From Plasmopara viticola (lineage: Eukaryota > Oomycota > Peronosporomycetes > Peronosporales > Peronosporaceae), in NCBI GenBank assembly GCA_001695595.3, contig MBPM02000019.1, forward strand, positions 434,001-498,000: DNA of 64,000 bases. The letters are read 5' to 3'. The position numbers and the translations under genes are program-made. Shown here one piece after another: positions 32,301 through 44,102 of this stretch. Each line of letters opens with the position of its first letter. Within the stretch, counting starts at the first letter, position 1. The notes below the pieces were generated by a model. That model did no database searches and was not told the origin of the DNA. It saw only the letters and a list, made by a program, of their open reading frames with translations.

Positions 32301-35300
32301 TCCATTGACACCAGATGTAAATCAACGACTCTAAAGAGACGACATTCAAGGGTCCTATTCACGAAGAATTGCCTAGCAAAGAGCACTGCACACGGGCTAT
32401 TTGTGGCTAGATTTTTTTTCCTGAAATACGACTTTCCCCTTGGCTTGTTTAACCTATTTGACTTTGAAAAGAGAATATTAGCGCTGTCACTTCTATAGGC
32501 GTGAACCCTTTTTACTCTGATTGGCTTAGACGCTCGATGAACATTGCTGTAGAATCAAAGCAATTTAGTAAATGGTATTCTTCAACTGATCGAGCCATCC
32601 AGACTATATTGAATGAGCTGGTGTTTGTGCTATATTCTATTAGAATGATGGAACAAACACCACAACAGGGAGAAGGTTTCCGCAATTCCGGATCCATGAA
32701 GCCTAATTAATCGTTAGCCAGTGAATTTGGCGCATACGACAGATAACAAGCCTAACAAATCGCTGAGCCAGGAAATTGTGCGCATATGACAGATATTGAA
32801 TTATTTATGCCGCAAGGGTCAAGTTAGATAATCTGCCTTAATAGGCGTAGGATTGTACAGTGCTGCCAAGTGCGACAAGATCGCACACCATCTTAAATGA
32901 AGGGACCGTACGAGACGATGTATATTAGGCGAGACAACGGTTCTTGAGGAGATCAAAAAATGCGAAAAATGCAGACAAGAAGCTGATGAACAAATAAATG
33001 GATTAATTGTCTTTTATTAGTTTTGTTAAGCGACTTAACGCACTATCACAATAATGGCAGGAACCTCATCTTTTTCAAATACCTTTGATTGGGAATTCTT
33101 CGAAATTCTACTTCAAGCCAGTGTTGACTTATACCTTCGACTTGATCAAAAATGGAATTTTAGGTATAATCACCCGGCTTTACACTAGTCCTGCAATTAA
33201 GTCCCATAATTACAGCATATTTGCACACCTTTATAGTTTAACATTACCAGCGAAGAAGATAAATAGGCATAGGGCTCACTAAGGTGACGTCATTGAGTAT
33301 AGACAATTGGCAGTAAATGACTGATAATCAAGACTCGATGAAGAACCTTGCGCGATATACTAAGTCCTAATACTTTTAATCTTCAATAAAAATGTAAAGA
33401 CATGCTTGTAGCATCGCACAACTCAAATTAGGTTTCGGATGGCGGAATGTATGCAATAGCTTTTGATTCAAATCATCAAGCAAAGAAAGCCAGTGTCTGT
33501 CATGCAGTCGAATAAAAAATCAAAACATAAGTAACGGTCTGAAGTCTACACAATAAACTATCTGTGTATCAAAACTGATGCACTTTCGTCTAGACCGTGA
33601 TTAGCTTCGCGTATTGATCGTGACTAGAGTTTACCCAATTGAGTGCTTTAAATAATATTCTTTCGCACACATTCTTATTCACAATGCTAGAATTACACCA
33701 TCGCATACAGCTGCATACCCGCTACTATAAATGTCTTTTGGAGCACTGAGGCCTACCTCAGACTAATTAAATGTGAGCCACCTTTGATGTTTTGTTTCTC
33801 GACGCAAATCGAAGTTTTGGCGCATTCAAGCTGGCCATGTGGTTTATATGCATTTATATCTGCTCTTTTCGCTTTAACATTGGAAGTCAACGACCTTTGA
33901 ATACAAGGCTTCGAGTTTTGGTATCGCTATTATTTGAAAAAATGAGGTCACAATTGCCCGGTGGACTCATTGCTCTGCACTAGTCAATATTGAATTGTAA
34001 TCGACGATCAAATTTCCCTCACCTCTTTAAAATTTGGTTTGGATGAATCTGGACTACGCCTTTGATGTATGTTAAAACATTTACCGACGAACTGTTTAAG
34101 TTTTCGTTCAAAGGCTACTGACTCAATGATGGCAGGACCTCCAAACTTGATTTGTACGTTTGTTATTATAGCATCGACAATCGCGATAACGATAAATTTA
34201 TCGACACTTCTAAAAGAGTGATTCGCCTTAAAGCGTTGATCGCAAAAGCCGTGGAAGCGGCTAGTCACCGTTATGGCGTCTTCCTCTTCAATTGTTGAAG
34301 CGAGCTAGTCATGTTTGTGTAAGCCGACAGTCATGTCGATAAAGGGGGAATATTGGGAAAGAAGCTAACATTACTTGCTGCAAGAGAGCAACAGGAACCC
34401 TCAGATCGCTTACACTTGAGTAAGTATTTTTTATCCGCAAGACGAAACAATTACCGCATGGTAAGATTGTAATAAAGTTCTTAATCTCTACCAAGCAGAA
34501 ATGAACATACTAGCTTGACAAAGTGTTCACCTTGCTCAAAATTGCAACGTTCCCTAAACCTTTAAATAATGTGCATGTAGCCCATCAATTAAATTGGACT
34601 TTGCAGGAGCGGTGGTTTTAATTAATTTTTTACAAACCTTCGCACACGCAAAAAGTTTACTTATCGACACTTTTACAGAATATGAGAAATGATGTGAGAT
34701 GTTCACATTATACCTAAAATTCACGCGAGAACCATAACGCCCTGCGTTGCCATTAATTTCTGACCTTCAAAAAAAATGCTTATGAACTTCCAGCAGTCCA
34801 ATTGCAGACATCGTCTTTGTAAGGGAGCCGACATGTGAGCCGTAAATTTGACCTGCTGGTGGATTTTACACACCCTTTCATACTTGGCCAACAAGTTGGG
34901 CGTACGGGGCAAGTGAAAATCAATATGGGCATGTTTTCATCTTGCCCGAGATGGAGCTTCATGTTCCTCAAGAATTACGTTAACGAGAAAAAAGATTTCT
35001 TTGTTTTCCGAAGCAACGACGGTTTTATTTGATGTCAATACTCTTCAGTAGATCAATCTGTCTCCTTTCTTAAAGCGATGCAACCGCGATCGCTTTCGAA
35101 AGATCAAATACTCAGTTTGGTATTTTTGCCTATGATGAAACAATGCATATGGAATTTGTCTTGGCAAGCATTCTGCATGTTTAGTGAACCTCCTCATCGA
35201 TACAGCTTTTAGCTCTGCTGATATAAGCCATCTGATCCTTTAATCTGCGCAAAAATTCGTCAGCAAACAAACCAAGTCTGCCGGGTCTTTAAATAACCAG

Positions 35301-38300
35301 TGAATTATAGTGCGCAAAGAATGGAAGCAATTTTTTTATGCGTTGGGCCAAGTGGGGCTTATGCATGGTCCTTTTTAGATGTACGTGATCTTAAATGATT
35401 GTTAAGGACCGAAAGTCCGAAGGATGCACTTAGAGCTTTGCTCGTGCAAAAATTATTACTAGCAACTTCTTGACATATAAATGTTAGTTTTGGTCGGCCT
35501 CCTTAAATGAATTTCTTACGCCCGTCCTCATACTGTCGCATTAGTTTGCAGCCTATGACATCTTCAGTTGTTCTGTAAGCGACACTGACTAGTTTTGTTT
35601 GGCTTATAAAGAGCTGAAAGAGCGCTTGCAGAAGGTTTTACTTGAAGCCATCAAAAGTACCCTAGTGGCGGCTCTTCCAGCACCACTAAATTCTTTGGAA
35701 CAGAGTCATCAGAGACTATACCAAACTTGCATACTCAACCATACTTGTTTGATTTGCAGAAGTGCGTCGAGGCAAAAGCCCGTAATAGTCGAAACTGCTT
35801 TGTCGCCAGATAAATTAAACTGTCGCGTCATCTATTAGCCTTTATGACAACACCAAATATACCGCTAGATAAACCGATTGTCGTGAAGAGTAAACATCAA
35901 CATTTTCTTAGTGACCATCTTTCGATTTAGTGTAGTATACAACGTGAACCCGGACAAGTCGTTAAGCAACACATCAATTATTGGATCGAATTTTGTCTAG
36001 GTACCGTACATTACGTAGCTTAATTCCAGCATTACCTATATGCGACTGTTCACTCAATATTTTAGCCCAGAAAGTTGGTGATGAGTGCGAAATGTGACTC
36101 CGGCACCATGTGGTGTTCCAATATCCAATATCGAAACCTGCCACCGGATAGAGTAGGGAGGCATTATATTGACTTCGTGTCAGGCTTTAAGATCTCTGTC
36201 ACCAGGCAGCAATTCCTAGCGCGAGCTTACCCTCTTTGCGCTGACAAGAAAGAACGGCGTCATCGAGATAAGGCACAACGTGTACTGTTTATAAGGCTGA
36301 TATAACGCATTGTTATAAGAAGGCAAGATGTACATACATCTTCAAGAGGACAATCCATCGTAAAAAATACCTCCTCTGACATGTTTTTAGCGCTACCTTA
36401 TCCAAGGGCTCAGAGTTAAGCTCTTCGAGCTTATATATCTTCAACGATTTTGGCACTGCCCGTCCAGAGAGCGCACTTGCCGTTACAAAAGGATCATAAA
36501 TTTTGCTGTGGATTAAATCTCTTCGTCATCCACGACGTTATTCGTGAAGACCAGAAATTTTTGGCTAGTGTTCTACTCTTTTTTACTTGGTGATGCTGTC
36601 TTGATGACACTGCTATTGAATTGTTCACTGTGTCTGGTGAACCTTTGCTCCCCGCTTACAGAACTCTGCTACTGACAGCTGGTAGTCCACCTGTACATTG
36701 ATGCTAATTTCTTAAATGCACCACTCTGACATTCAAGACAGCCAGTGCTACTAGCCAAACCATATTGCTAGAAGACATCGTTTCTGCTACATTTGGAGAG
36801 TGATCAGTACCTTTGATACCTTCAATGTTTATATCGTGCATGTGATGAATCAAGCCATCTTTCGAAAGACTTTTACAAAATAGGGAGAAATCGCTACCTC
36901 CTGCATGAGTTTGGGCGGCTGGCATTATAATATTACCCCGCTAATCGATCCAGGGCTCGTGCGGTTCTTACCACGGCATGTCCAGAAACAAGCAGTACTT
37001 GTCCGTGTCACGACAAAATATTTCCATTTCTAAGCCAGGTCTGTCTTGACACTAGAACTTCGAAAACGAGGTCAAACCAAGACTAAACCGTTTCTGGTTG
37101 CTCCCGCTTAGAGCGTCGGATCTTCGAGTATGGTTTGCTACAATCGTTTGCAAACGGGCAAAACTTCTTGGCTCGGCTTTGTGTCTTGTAATTTCGTACG
37201 CTTCTATTTACAGCTAACACTCCACCGCTGCTCGCTTTTCTTTTAAAATTGCCGCGCAAACAGACCACTTTTTGATGGTGTGGCCATACATCCACCATTT
37301 GCATATGGATCCCCCAGTAAAGCGACTCAAAGCCGTTGCTTCCCTACTTCTGAGAGCGCGGCTTCAATCAAAGATCCTTCAGAGCTCTACATGAGACATG
37401 TATTCATTCGTCGACCTGATTGAGCTAAACTTGAATCATATAATTGCTTGCCGCAGCCATACTAATGGATGCTTCTTTGCGGGATAGCGCTTTAGCTGTG
37501 CAAAAAGTTGCACATCAGAGGACTCCAAGTAATTGAAAGACTGCTCTTCCACGGTATTGCAAATAATACAGCGTGTATGTGAGTGCAGCTCTCGAAAAGC
37601 GCTTTGAAATCATTTATATCGAAGCTGCCTGCACCCAAAAGAGTTGAGTCAAGCTATAAGCCGCAGCTTAATCGACTTGCCCAGTGTTCAGCGCATTTTT
37701 AATGAAACCTTTTGTTTATGGTTCCCTTTATAATTGTAATTCTTTCGCTTGTTGACTAGGAAACGTCACAAATCACAGCTTGCCGTGAAAAAATGCTGCT
37801 CTTAATTGTTTTAACTTGTAATTAGCCAGAAACACTAAGGTGATGCGATTTTGGGAAGGTGTGTTTAGCTTATAGCCCGGCCTTTCGAATGCAGTTGTGC
37901 GGCCGCCAAGCATGCGTCATTATCAGTGACTATTTTGTCTGATGACCACCCTTATCCCCTTGATCCCGAAGATAAAAAGTCGTACGGGATCCGGGATGGA
38001 TAAAATTACCTATCCGCAATTGTGGGACGTGTATTTTGCGCTGCTCAAAAGACATGAGCTAGTGGAGGCGGGTGCACTTGCAGCCCTTGCTGCTGCCAAG
38101 CAATTGTGGTATAAGCCTTGGTATTCCCAGCAGTGGGTAGCCACGTTACCTGCGTAGGATACTGGTTCACACAGCCCCTCGCACAAAGGAGGCGTGCAGG
38201 AAGATATACAATACGCAGTGTGGGACCGCTTACTATGTTCAGTCTTGATTGAAGTTCAACGACTCGATTTTATCTATTTGCTTTGATTTCCACTATTCCT

Positions 38301-39300
38301 TGACAAACAAGTTATGCACTATATGGTATTTTTCGCATAAATGTGCACACCAAGAGACACAAAACGATCAAGTCATAAGAAACAAGGTTTTAGTTCGAGA
38401 AGTTGGCTGTGTGTGACGGCAAGTTACATATGATCGGTTAAAAAAGCAGCACACTAGGCTTTTGCAGCTGAAAGCGATGCTATTTCTTACAAGTTAAAAA
38501 GTCGGTGCTTTTGTAGGAAATATTTATTGTGCGAACTCAAGTGTTGCTTCTTAGCCATGGCAAGTACTGCTGCTACAAAATGTACAGTAGCCAATAATTG
38601 TGGACGACGAAGTCACTAGCGCCAGATTTATGCTTTGCGTACACGATGCAAATTCACAACCAGGCGACCGCGTGTGTCGTGCTGTCTATAGACAATAAAC
38701 ACGGTTCCTCTCGGAGACGATTAGGCAGAAATATTGATATGGTGTCCCCTGTCGATCTTGCGATAACCTGGATAGGGCCATTACGCCGTTGCAAGGGTAG
38801 TGTCGGCTATTTGTAACAATACAGTACGATGCCGTGTGTGCTGATTTCTGGACTTAATTTCTTAGTCTACACTTACAAGGCTAAACGATGTGCGCCAGCT
38901 GTCCCACCAAAACGTTCTAATTATGTTCAGCATTGTTTCAAATGCAATGGACAGTGCTATCAAGTGAGTAATATGAGGCATTGTGCTCCATAGAGTCTTG
39001 TTCTATTTACCACATGGACATAAAGCTTGCTTATCTATGTCCATTGCGATAAGTTGTAACGGCGTTGAGCGCTAAGCGGCACCGTACACCTATACGTGGT
39101 GACGAAGCAGACAAGGTGGTTCAATGGGAGGATATGAATCACATGTCGAAGCTTGCTCGATCGATGAGCGAATCAGCAACTCGACCAAGCCTAAAGCATG
39201 CGCCAAAGATGATCCTTTTTGAAAGTCATTGCGAAATCCCAAAGAGGTGCCGTCAATTTAATCAGCATTTCGAGATCGATAACATACATAAAGTCGTGTC
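26311..39300. other. Gene-poor AT-rich region, ~13 kb
   Basis: No ORF here exceeds about 90 codons, and none shows a family motif, signal peptide or splice pattern I can support. The DNA is AT-rich with many homopolymer A/T runs. Short open pieces near 29455-29724, 34008-34268, 35599-35838 and 36704-36925 could be relics of transposable elements but have no recognisable catalytic motif. No tRNA, rRNA or CRISPR-like array is visible. Confidence 0.5.
32702..32799. repeat. Imperfect 49-bp tandem duplication
   Basis: Two adjacent copies (32702-32750 and 32751-32799) share cctaa..aatcg, agccag and gcgcata[c/t]gacagat, with scattered substitutions. An isolated duplication of unknown meaning. Confidence 0.7.
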
Positions 39301-39403
39301 TTCGTAGAAAACAGCTGCAGCTATAGTGTGTCCTTCCCCAAAGAAGGCAGTTTATGTTCTCAAAGCATGTGTTGTAATCCTGGGCAGTGACTCTTTAGCC
39401 ACC

Positions 39404-39419
39404 GCTCACTATTCAATTT
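39404..39419 (+). promoter_or_regulatory. Oomycete initiator-type core promoter of the GH7 gene
   Basis: GCTCACTATTCAATTT matches the oomycete core-promoter consensus GCTCATTYYNCAWTTT, as I recall it, at 14 of 16 positions. It lies 47 bp before the ATG at 39467, a typical distance. It supports that ATG over the longer in-frame start at 39326, which would lie upstream of transcription initiation. Confidence 0.65.
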
Positions 39420-39466
39420 CTCTTCGCAAGAGCCCACCTCTCCACGATCCAGCTGCTTCCTTTCAG

Positions 39467-41059
39467 ATGCAAAGTCCAAGCTCGCTTCGTCTTGCTCTCC
39501 TTTCTGCAATAGCTGCCGTGTCGTACGCACAGCAGGCTGGGGACAATACGGCCGAAACTCATCCACCGCTGACAACGCAAGAATGCACTGCATCCGGTTG
39601 CACTGAAGTGGAATCCTCGATCGCGCTTGATGCAAATTGGCGCTGGCTCTACAAGGTTGGCACAACAACAAATTGCTACAAGGGACAAGCTTTTGACGAG
39701 ACCATTTGTTCGGATCCCGAAACGTGCGCATCCGATTGTGCCCTCGATGGTGCCGACTATACGGGTACTTATGGCATCACAACCGAAGGTGACAGTTTGA
39801 GTCTCAAACTCGTTACCGAGGGTCCGTACAGCACCAACGTTGGGTCCCGAGTGTATCTCATGGAATCCGACGAGAAGTACAAGTCATTCAAGCTGTTGAA
39901 CAAAGAGATCACTTTTGATGTGGACGTGTCGACACTTGGATGCGGTCTGAACGGTGCCATTTACTTTGTCGACATGGAGGCCGACGGAGGCATGAAACGG
40001 TTTCCTACCAACAAAGCTGGTGCCAAGTTCGGTACGGGCTATTGCGATGCTCAGTGCCCTCAGGACCTCAAGTTCATCAGCGGTGAGGCCAATATCATCG
40101 ACTGGAAGCCAAACAAGCTCGACACCAATGCTGGCACGGGTAAATATGGCTCGTGTTGCGCTGAGATGGACATTTGGGAAGCCAACAGCATCAGTAATGC
40201 GTATACGACCCACCCGTGTACTACGGAAATTGGTGGTTCTCAACGCTGCGAGACGGCCAAGGACTGTGGAGTTGGTGAAAACCGGTACGACGGGGTTTGT
40301 GATAAGGACGGCTGCGATTTTAACCCCTTTCGTATGGGCAACAAGACCTTCTATGGCCCTGGTCCCAAATTTACCATCGATACGACCAAAAAGATCACGG
40401 TCGTCACGCAATTTATCACGACGACTAACACGGCGGCGGGCAAGTTAAGTGAAGTAAAACGGTTCTACGTTCAAAATGGCAAGACCCACCCAATGTCTCA
40501 CTCGACGTTCCCAGAGATTAAAGAAATGAACTCGTTGACAGACAAACAGTGCTCTGCTGCCAAGACGCTTTTTGGCGATGATGATGACCACAAGACCAAG
40601 GGCGGGCTCGTGCAGATGGGTGAAGCCATGAGAAGCGGTATGGTCTTGACGATGAGTCTATGGACGGACAATGCCGCTCAGTGTTTATGGCTGGACTCAG
40701 ACTATCCTGTGGACGCTGATCCCTCAGAGCCCGGTGTCTCGCGTGGTACGTGTGATAAGACGTCTGGCAAACCGAAAGAGGTGATTGCCGAGCAGCCCGA
40801 CGCTACTGTTACCATTAGTAACATCCGCTTTGGTGACATTGGCACGACAGTCAAGGGCCTACCAAAATCGTCAGCGGCTAAAAAGTCCACGACCAGCTCA
40901 GCTGCTACAAAAACAGATGACGCTGCGACAAAGGAGAGTCCGACACAGGAAGTTGGCGGCAAAGCGGACTCTCCGACACAGGAGATTGGCGGCGAAGCGG
41001 ACGCTCCAACGTTTACAATGGATTCCCCGTCGACCGGCTCGTGCAGGCGCCGACAATAA
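39467..41059 (+). CDS. Secreted GH7 cellulase (cellobiohydrolase type)
   Basis: 530 residues from the ATG at 39467. The frame is open back to 39326, but a signal peptide and initiator motif favour this start. Residues 1-21 (MQSPSSLRLALLSAIAAVSYA) form a classic signal peptide with cleavage before QQ. The GH7 fold hydrolyses beta-1,4-glucan with retention. Catalytic motif CCAEMDIWEANSIS gives E233, D235 and E238, equivalent to the nucleophile, assisting Asp and acid/base of Trichoderma Cel7A. Many cysteines are conserved (for example GCGLNGAIYFVDM, GTGYCDAQCP). After the catalytic domain comes a Ser/Thr/Ala linker with three imperfect SPTQEIGGEAD-type repeats, ending abruptly in SCRRRQ. In the +1 frame just there, a Cys-containing tail (CQGLSEDAQLYSNQKCVWN) runs to a stop at 41120, so the C-terminus may be frameshifted. 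Likely role: plant or own cell-wall cellulose breakdown. Confidence 0.93.
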   Translation: MQSPSSLRLALLSAIAAVSYAQQAGDNTAETHPPLTTQECTASGCTEVESSIALDANWRWLYKVGTTTNCYKGQAFDETICSDPETCASDCALDGADYTGTYGITTEGDSLSLKLVTEGPYSTNVGSRVYLMESDEKYKSFKLLNKEITFDVDVSTLGCGLNGAIYFVDMEADGGMKRFPTNKAGAKFGTGYCDAQCPQDLKFISGEANIIDWKPNKLDTNAGTGKYGSCCAEMDIWEANSISNAYTTHPCTTEIGGSQRCETAKDCGVGENRYDGVCDKDGCDFNPFRMGNKTFYGPGPKFTIDTTKKITVVTQFITTTNTAAGKLSEVKRFYVQNGKTHPMSHSTFPEIKEMNSLTDKQCSAAKTLFGDDDDHKTKGGLVQMGEAMRSGMVLTMSLWTDNAAQCLWLDSDYPVDADPSEPGVSRGTCDKTSGKPKEVIAEQPDATVTISNIRFGDIGTTVKGLPKSSAAKKSTTSSAATKTDDAATKESPTQEVGGKADSPTQEIGGEADAPTFTMDSPSTGSCRRRQ

Positions 41060-42640
41060 ATGTCAAGGGCTGAGTGAAGACGCCCAACTGTATAGCAACC
41101 AAAAATGTGTATGGAATTGAAATTTCTTTAGTTGGTTGTTTATGGGCACAGGTTTTGCACGCCCATCAATAAATCGTACTATGAATCGTCAAATTTGCTG
41201 AGGTTAACTATCCTGTATCGTTAAGCGTTTTGTTTGTTCCTTACTTGTGCGTTGAAGACAAGAGCAATTTTGTTCATCAATACATCGTCGTCTGGTCAGA
41301 GTGCTCATCCGAGTGTGGTATCCTGCAGGCAATCGCTACTCAGCTCGGCGGAAATGAAAACTTTGTTGAATGCGTAACACTTGGCCTACGAACTCTTCTA
41401 AAAGATTATCCAGTTTCATTAACAAGTGTGTTGTACATCCCGGAGAGTGGTGATCGATCTGCATCAGCACCTTTAGCAAATTTCTGCAGCTTCGTCCCGA
41501 CAGCTTTATGCTTATCAAGGTTGAGATGAACGGTTTTAACTCGGCCTTGCTTTTATGCCTGGTCGACTTGATCGATCCATACACCAACGTGACTGCGCAT
41601 GGCGATCTGTCGATCAGACTTGTACGTATTCGCTTGTTTTGGTCGTTTTTTGTCTAGTAACTTGACGTCGCAGCTTTGATAGCAACTATATACTGCGGCT
41701 GGAAGTGGGGATTCACACGAAATAGAGCTCTACACAGTCAACAGCTTCTTGTCAAGGTTAAATTCAAATACTACAAGTGATTAGTAACCACGCGACTCAC
41801 TCAGTATGGGCAAATTTGGTGTCGGCGAGACTGATACCGTATCAGATTAGGTCTTGAATGAACATTTCCCGAGATTCAGAATACGTCGAGCATGATTACG
41901 GCAAGCCGGCTTCACCTCTCATCTCATAGAAGATGAGCAACTAAAAAATGCAAATATTGCGAGAGAGTTTTTGTCGTTCGTTAAATGTTTAAAAAGGCCT
42001 TTTTTCGAATGATTGTCAGCCTATAAGCATTCGCGAAGAAAGTGTGCTGCAGCAACGATAATAGGCGTAGATGTAGCTTTTCCAAGAATCGAGATTGAGC
42101 TCTTTCGCACCCAAAGCAGAAAATCTACGATCGAATGACAAGTTTTCTGAGCTTTTTTCTTTTCGCACTTGCTACATGACAAACGCCGCAGTCACAGTAC
42201 ATATCACTTCTTCCGCAAGGGCCCAGTACGCTTTGTCGCAATTGACAAGCAATAGTACTCTTCGATTAAAGCAGTATTTTTGCCCAAGATTCTCAACCGT
42301 ACGTCCTCAATACACCATCAACAACGCAATTCTTTCGACATTAATCCACCTTTCGCAACTTAATGATCTACATCATGAACTTCATTACCTTGTAAAGCCT
42401 ACCTGGGCCACATGGGGTGCTACTCGCATGGCAGTGAATTGTGCAACGTAGCAATAGGGCTTTGTTTCGACCGAGAGGCGCACGCGAGAAGCTGGTGATT
42501 GTTCCGACGGTGCCATCAAAGCTGTCTGTTACGTGCTCTTGATTTCGTAAAGCCGTATTTTTGGCAGGTTGCTCATCCCTTGCCGCACTGCTCGACGGCC
42601 TGTGAACCGCTGCTTCCAATGATGCAACGTACTTTACCAC
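41060..42640. other. Intergenic, no gene recognised
   Basis: Short open frames near 41230-41640 and 42095-42450 change frame repeatedly and match nothing I know. The second may be the 5' part of the MULE remnant that follows. Confidence 0.4.
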
Positions 42641-42649
42641 CTTTGACAA

Positions 42650-44102
42650 ACAGCGGCGAAATATAAACATCTTCATCGTCTTCCCCTCGTTCAAGGAGTT
42701 CTCTCGAGAACCGTGGTTAATAGGCTACTCCTTCAAGACAAATTGTTTTGGCTTGTCGCTACTGCATGACGTGGGGTCACAGTCATGTCTCAAACATTCA
42801 CAAATTCATACTGCTTTATAGCAGCAAGAACAGGAGGAAATATATCCCGTTTGATCGCGCACGTCTTCTGGCAATATCAATTTTCGTGACCGACTGTGAA
42901 CTGGCGCTCATGAACGCGTCAACTACCGTGTTTCTTAATGGTGACTGTCTCCTTTGCCGATTGCATATTCTAAAGAAAATGCTCGGAAAGCAACGTAGAA
43001 AAATCTACATCGATTATAGCTTTCAAAGAGTTGACTCGGCAGTGGAACACTCTTGTGGTTACATCGACCGCAAAATCCTACCGCTTGCTGATATGCGAAA
43101 GACCTCTCCTGTGCACAATATGGCATATCTCAAGAATACCGGAAGTGTGTACAAAGCTCGATTTGTAGCGGCTTTAATGAGTTTCAAGCGCCAATTCGGA
43201 CACTCAATCACATCAAAGGTCAGGAGCACGCAGTCTGCTTTAAATGAATGGGTTGTCAATTTGACGGCAAATCTATTAACGGTGAAGTCGGCGTGTCCTC
43301 TCGTGTTCTAAAACTAGCTTGCTGCCATCAAGATTCAGGCCGCAATGAATCGCACTTTCGCCGATCTACAGTCTGGCACGGCCTTCTCGGCTGTCATGGA
43401 AAAGGTGTCGGTCGAAGGGTTGCAGTCAGCGTTAATCAAACGTTAATCAAAATTAATATCGGCACGATAGCGGCAACAGTCATGTCTAATTTTATTCATC
43501 CATGCAAGCCTATCTTAGGGTAGCGGCAGCACCAGCACCAACGGTGCCACTTGTTCTCAAAGAATTTCACTCGCATTCGTGGTTAGTGCAACCTACGCGA
43601 GCACCTGCGCCGGCACCGGCGGTACGATTAAATGATAAAACGCTCGCGCAAGTGCAAGAAGAAATCAATGGAGCATCGATTTACCGTGACCATCTTGACG
43701 AGGTATCAACTCCAGATCGCCGCTAATTCGCGGTCGTGGTCTTCTACTAGGTTCGTTGGGGAAACCAAGCGCACCGCAAAGTGCACCGCAAAGAGCACCG
43801 CAACCATCGACGCAGCGCAGTCCATCACAGTCTAAAATTGTTGAAGCTTCTTCGAGACCCAAAAAAAGCTGCGGTCGATGCAAATAGTCTGGTCAAACTT
43901 TATGAACATGCGAACAGGCACGGTCACCTGTACTTGCCCTGATAAGGTGGCGCTCAAATTGGCACCTCCCGCGGTCCATCTTGACACCCTTGGGATCGCT
44001 GACGAGTGGGAACATTTTATGTGCCTCTCAGACATTAACGCACCGCTGCCAGAGAAGCCGGTAGCATTGACGGAGATAGAGCAGGGTTACAACAGGTTAT
44101 AA
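42650..44102 (+). pseudogene. Decayed MULE-type transposase
   Basis: The hallmark motifs of Mutator-like (MULE) DDE transposases appear in order but in more than one frame. LIGYSFKTNCFGLSLLHDVG (about 42719-42778) corresponds to the first catalytic Asp region, D-x-T-Y-K-T-N..LL, with the Asp replaced by Gly. FVTDCELALMNA (about 42883-42918) holds the second Asp. LLCRLHILKKMLG follows (about 42952-42990). FGHSITSKVRSTQSALNEW (about 43195-43251) resembles the region near the catalytic Glu, which is not clearly present. IKIQAAMNRTFADLQ and SVEGLQSALIK follow in another frame. A further Ala/Pro-rich stretch to 44102 may be the C-terminal part. Missing catalytic residues and frameshifts make it inactive. 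I did not find terminal inverted repeats. Confidence 0.72.

Noticed and set aside
34835..35032. Possible Copia integrase relic
   Set aside because: Only loose similarity by eye; no zinc HHCC or DDE residues could be placed.
39326..39466. N-terminal extension of the GH7 protein from the ATG at 39326
   Set aside because: It would bury the signal peptide 47 residues inside and lies upstream of the initiator motif at 39404-39419.
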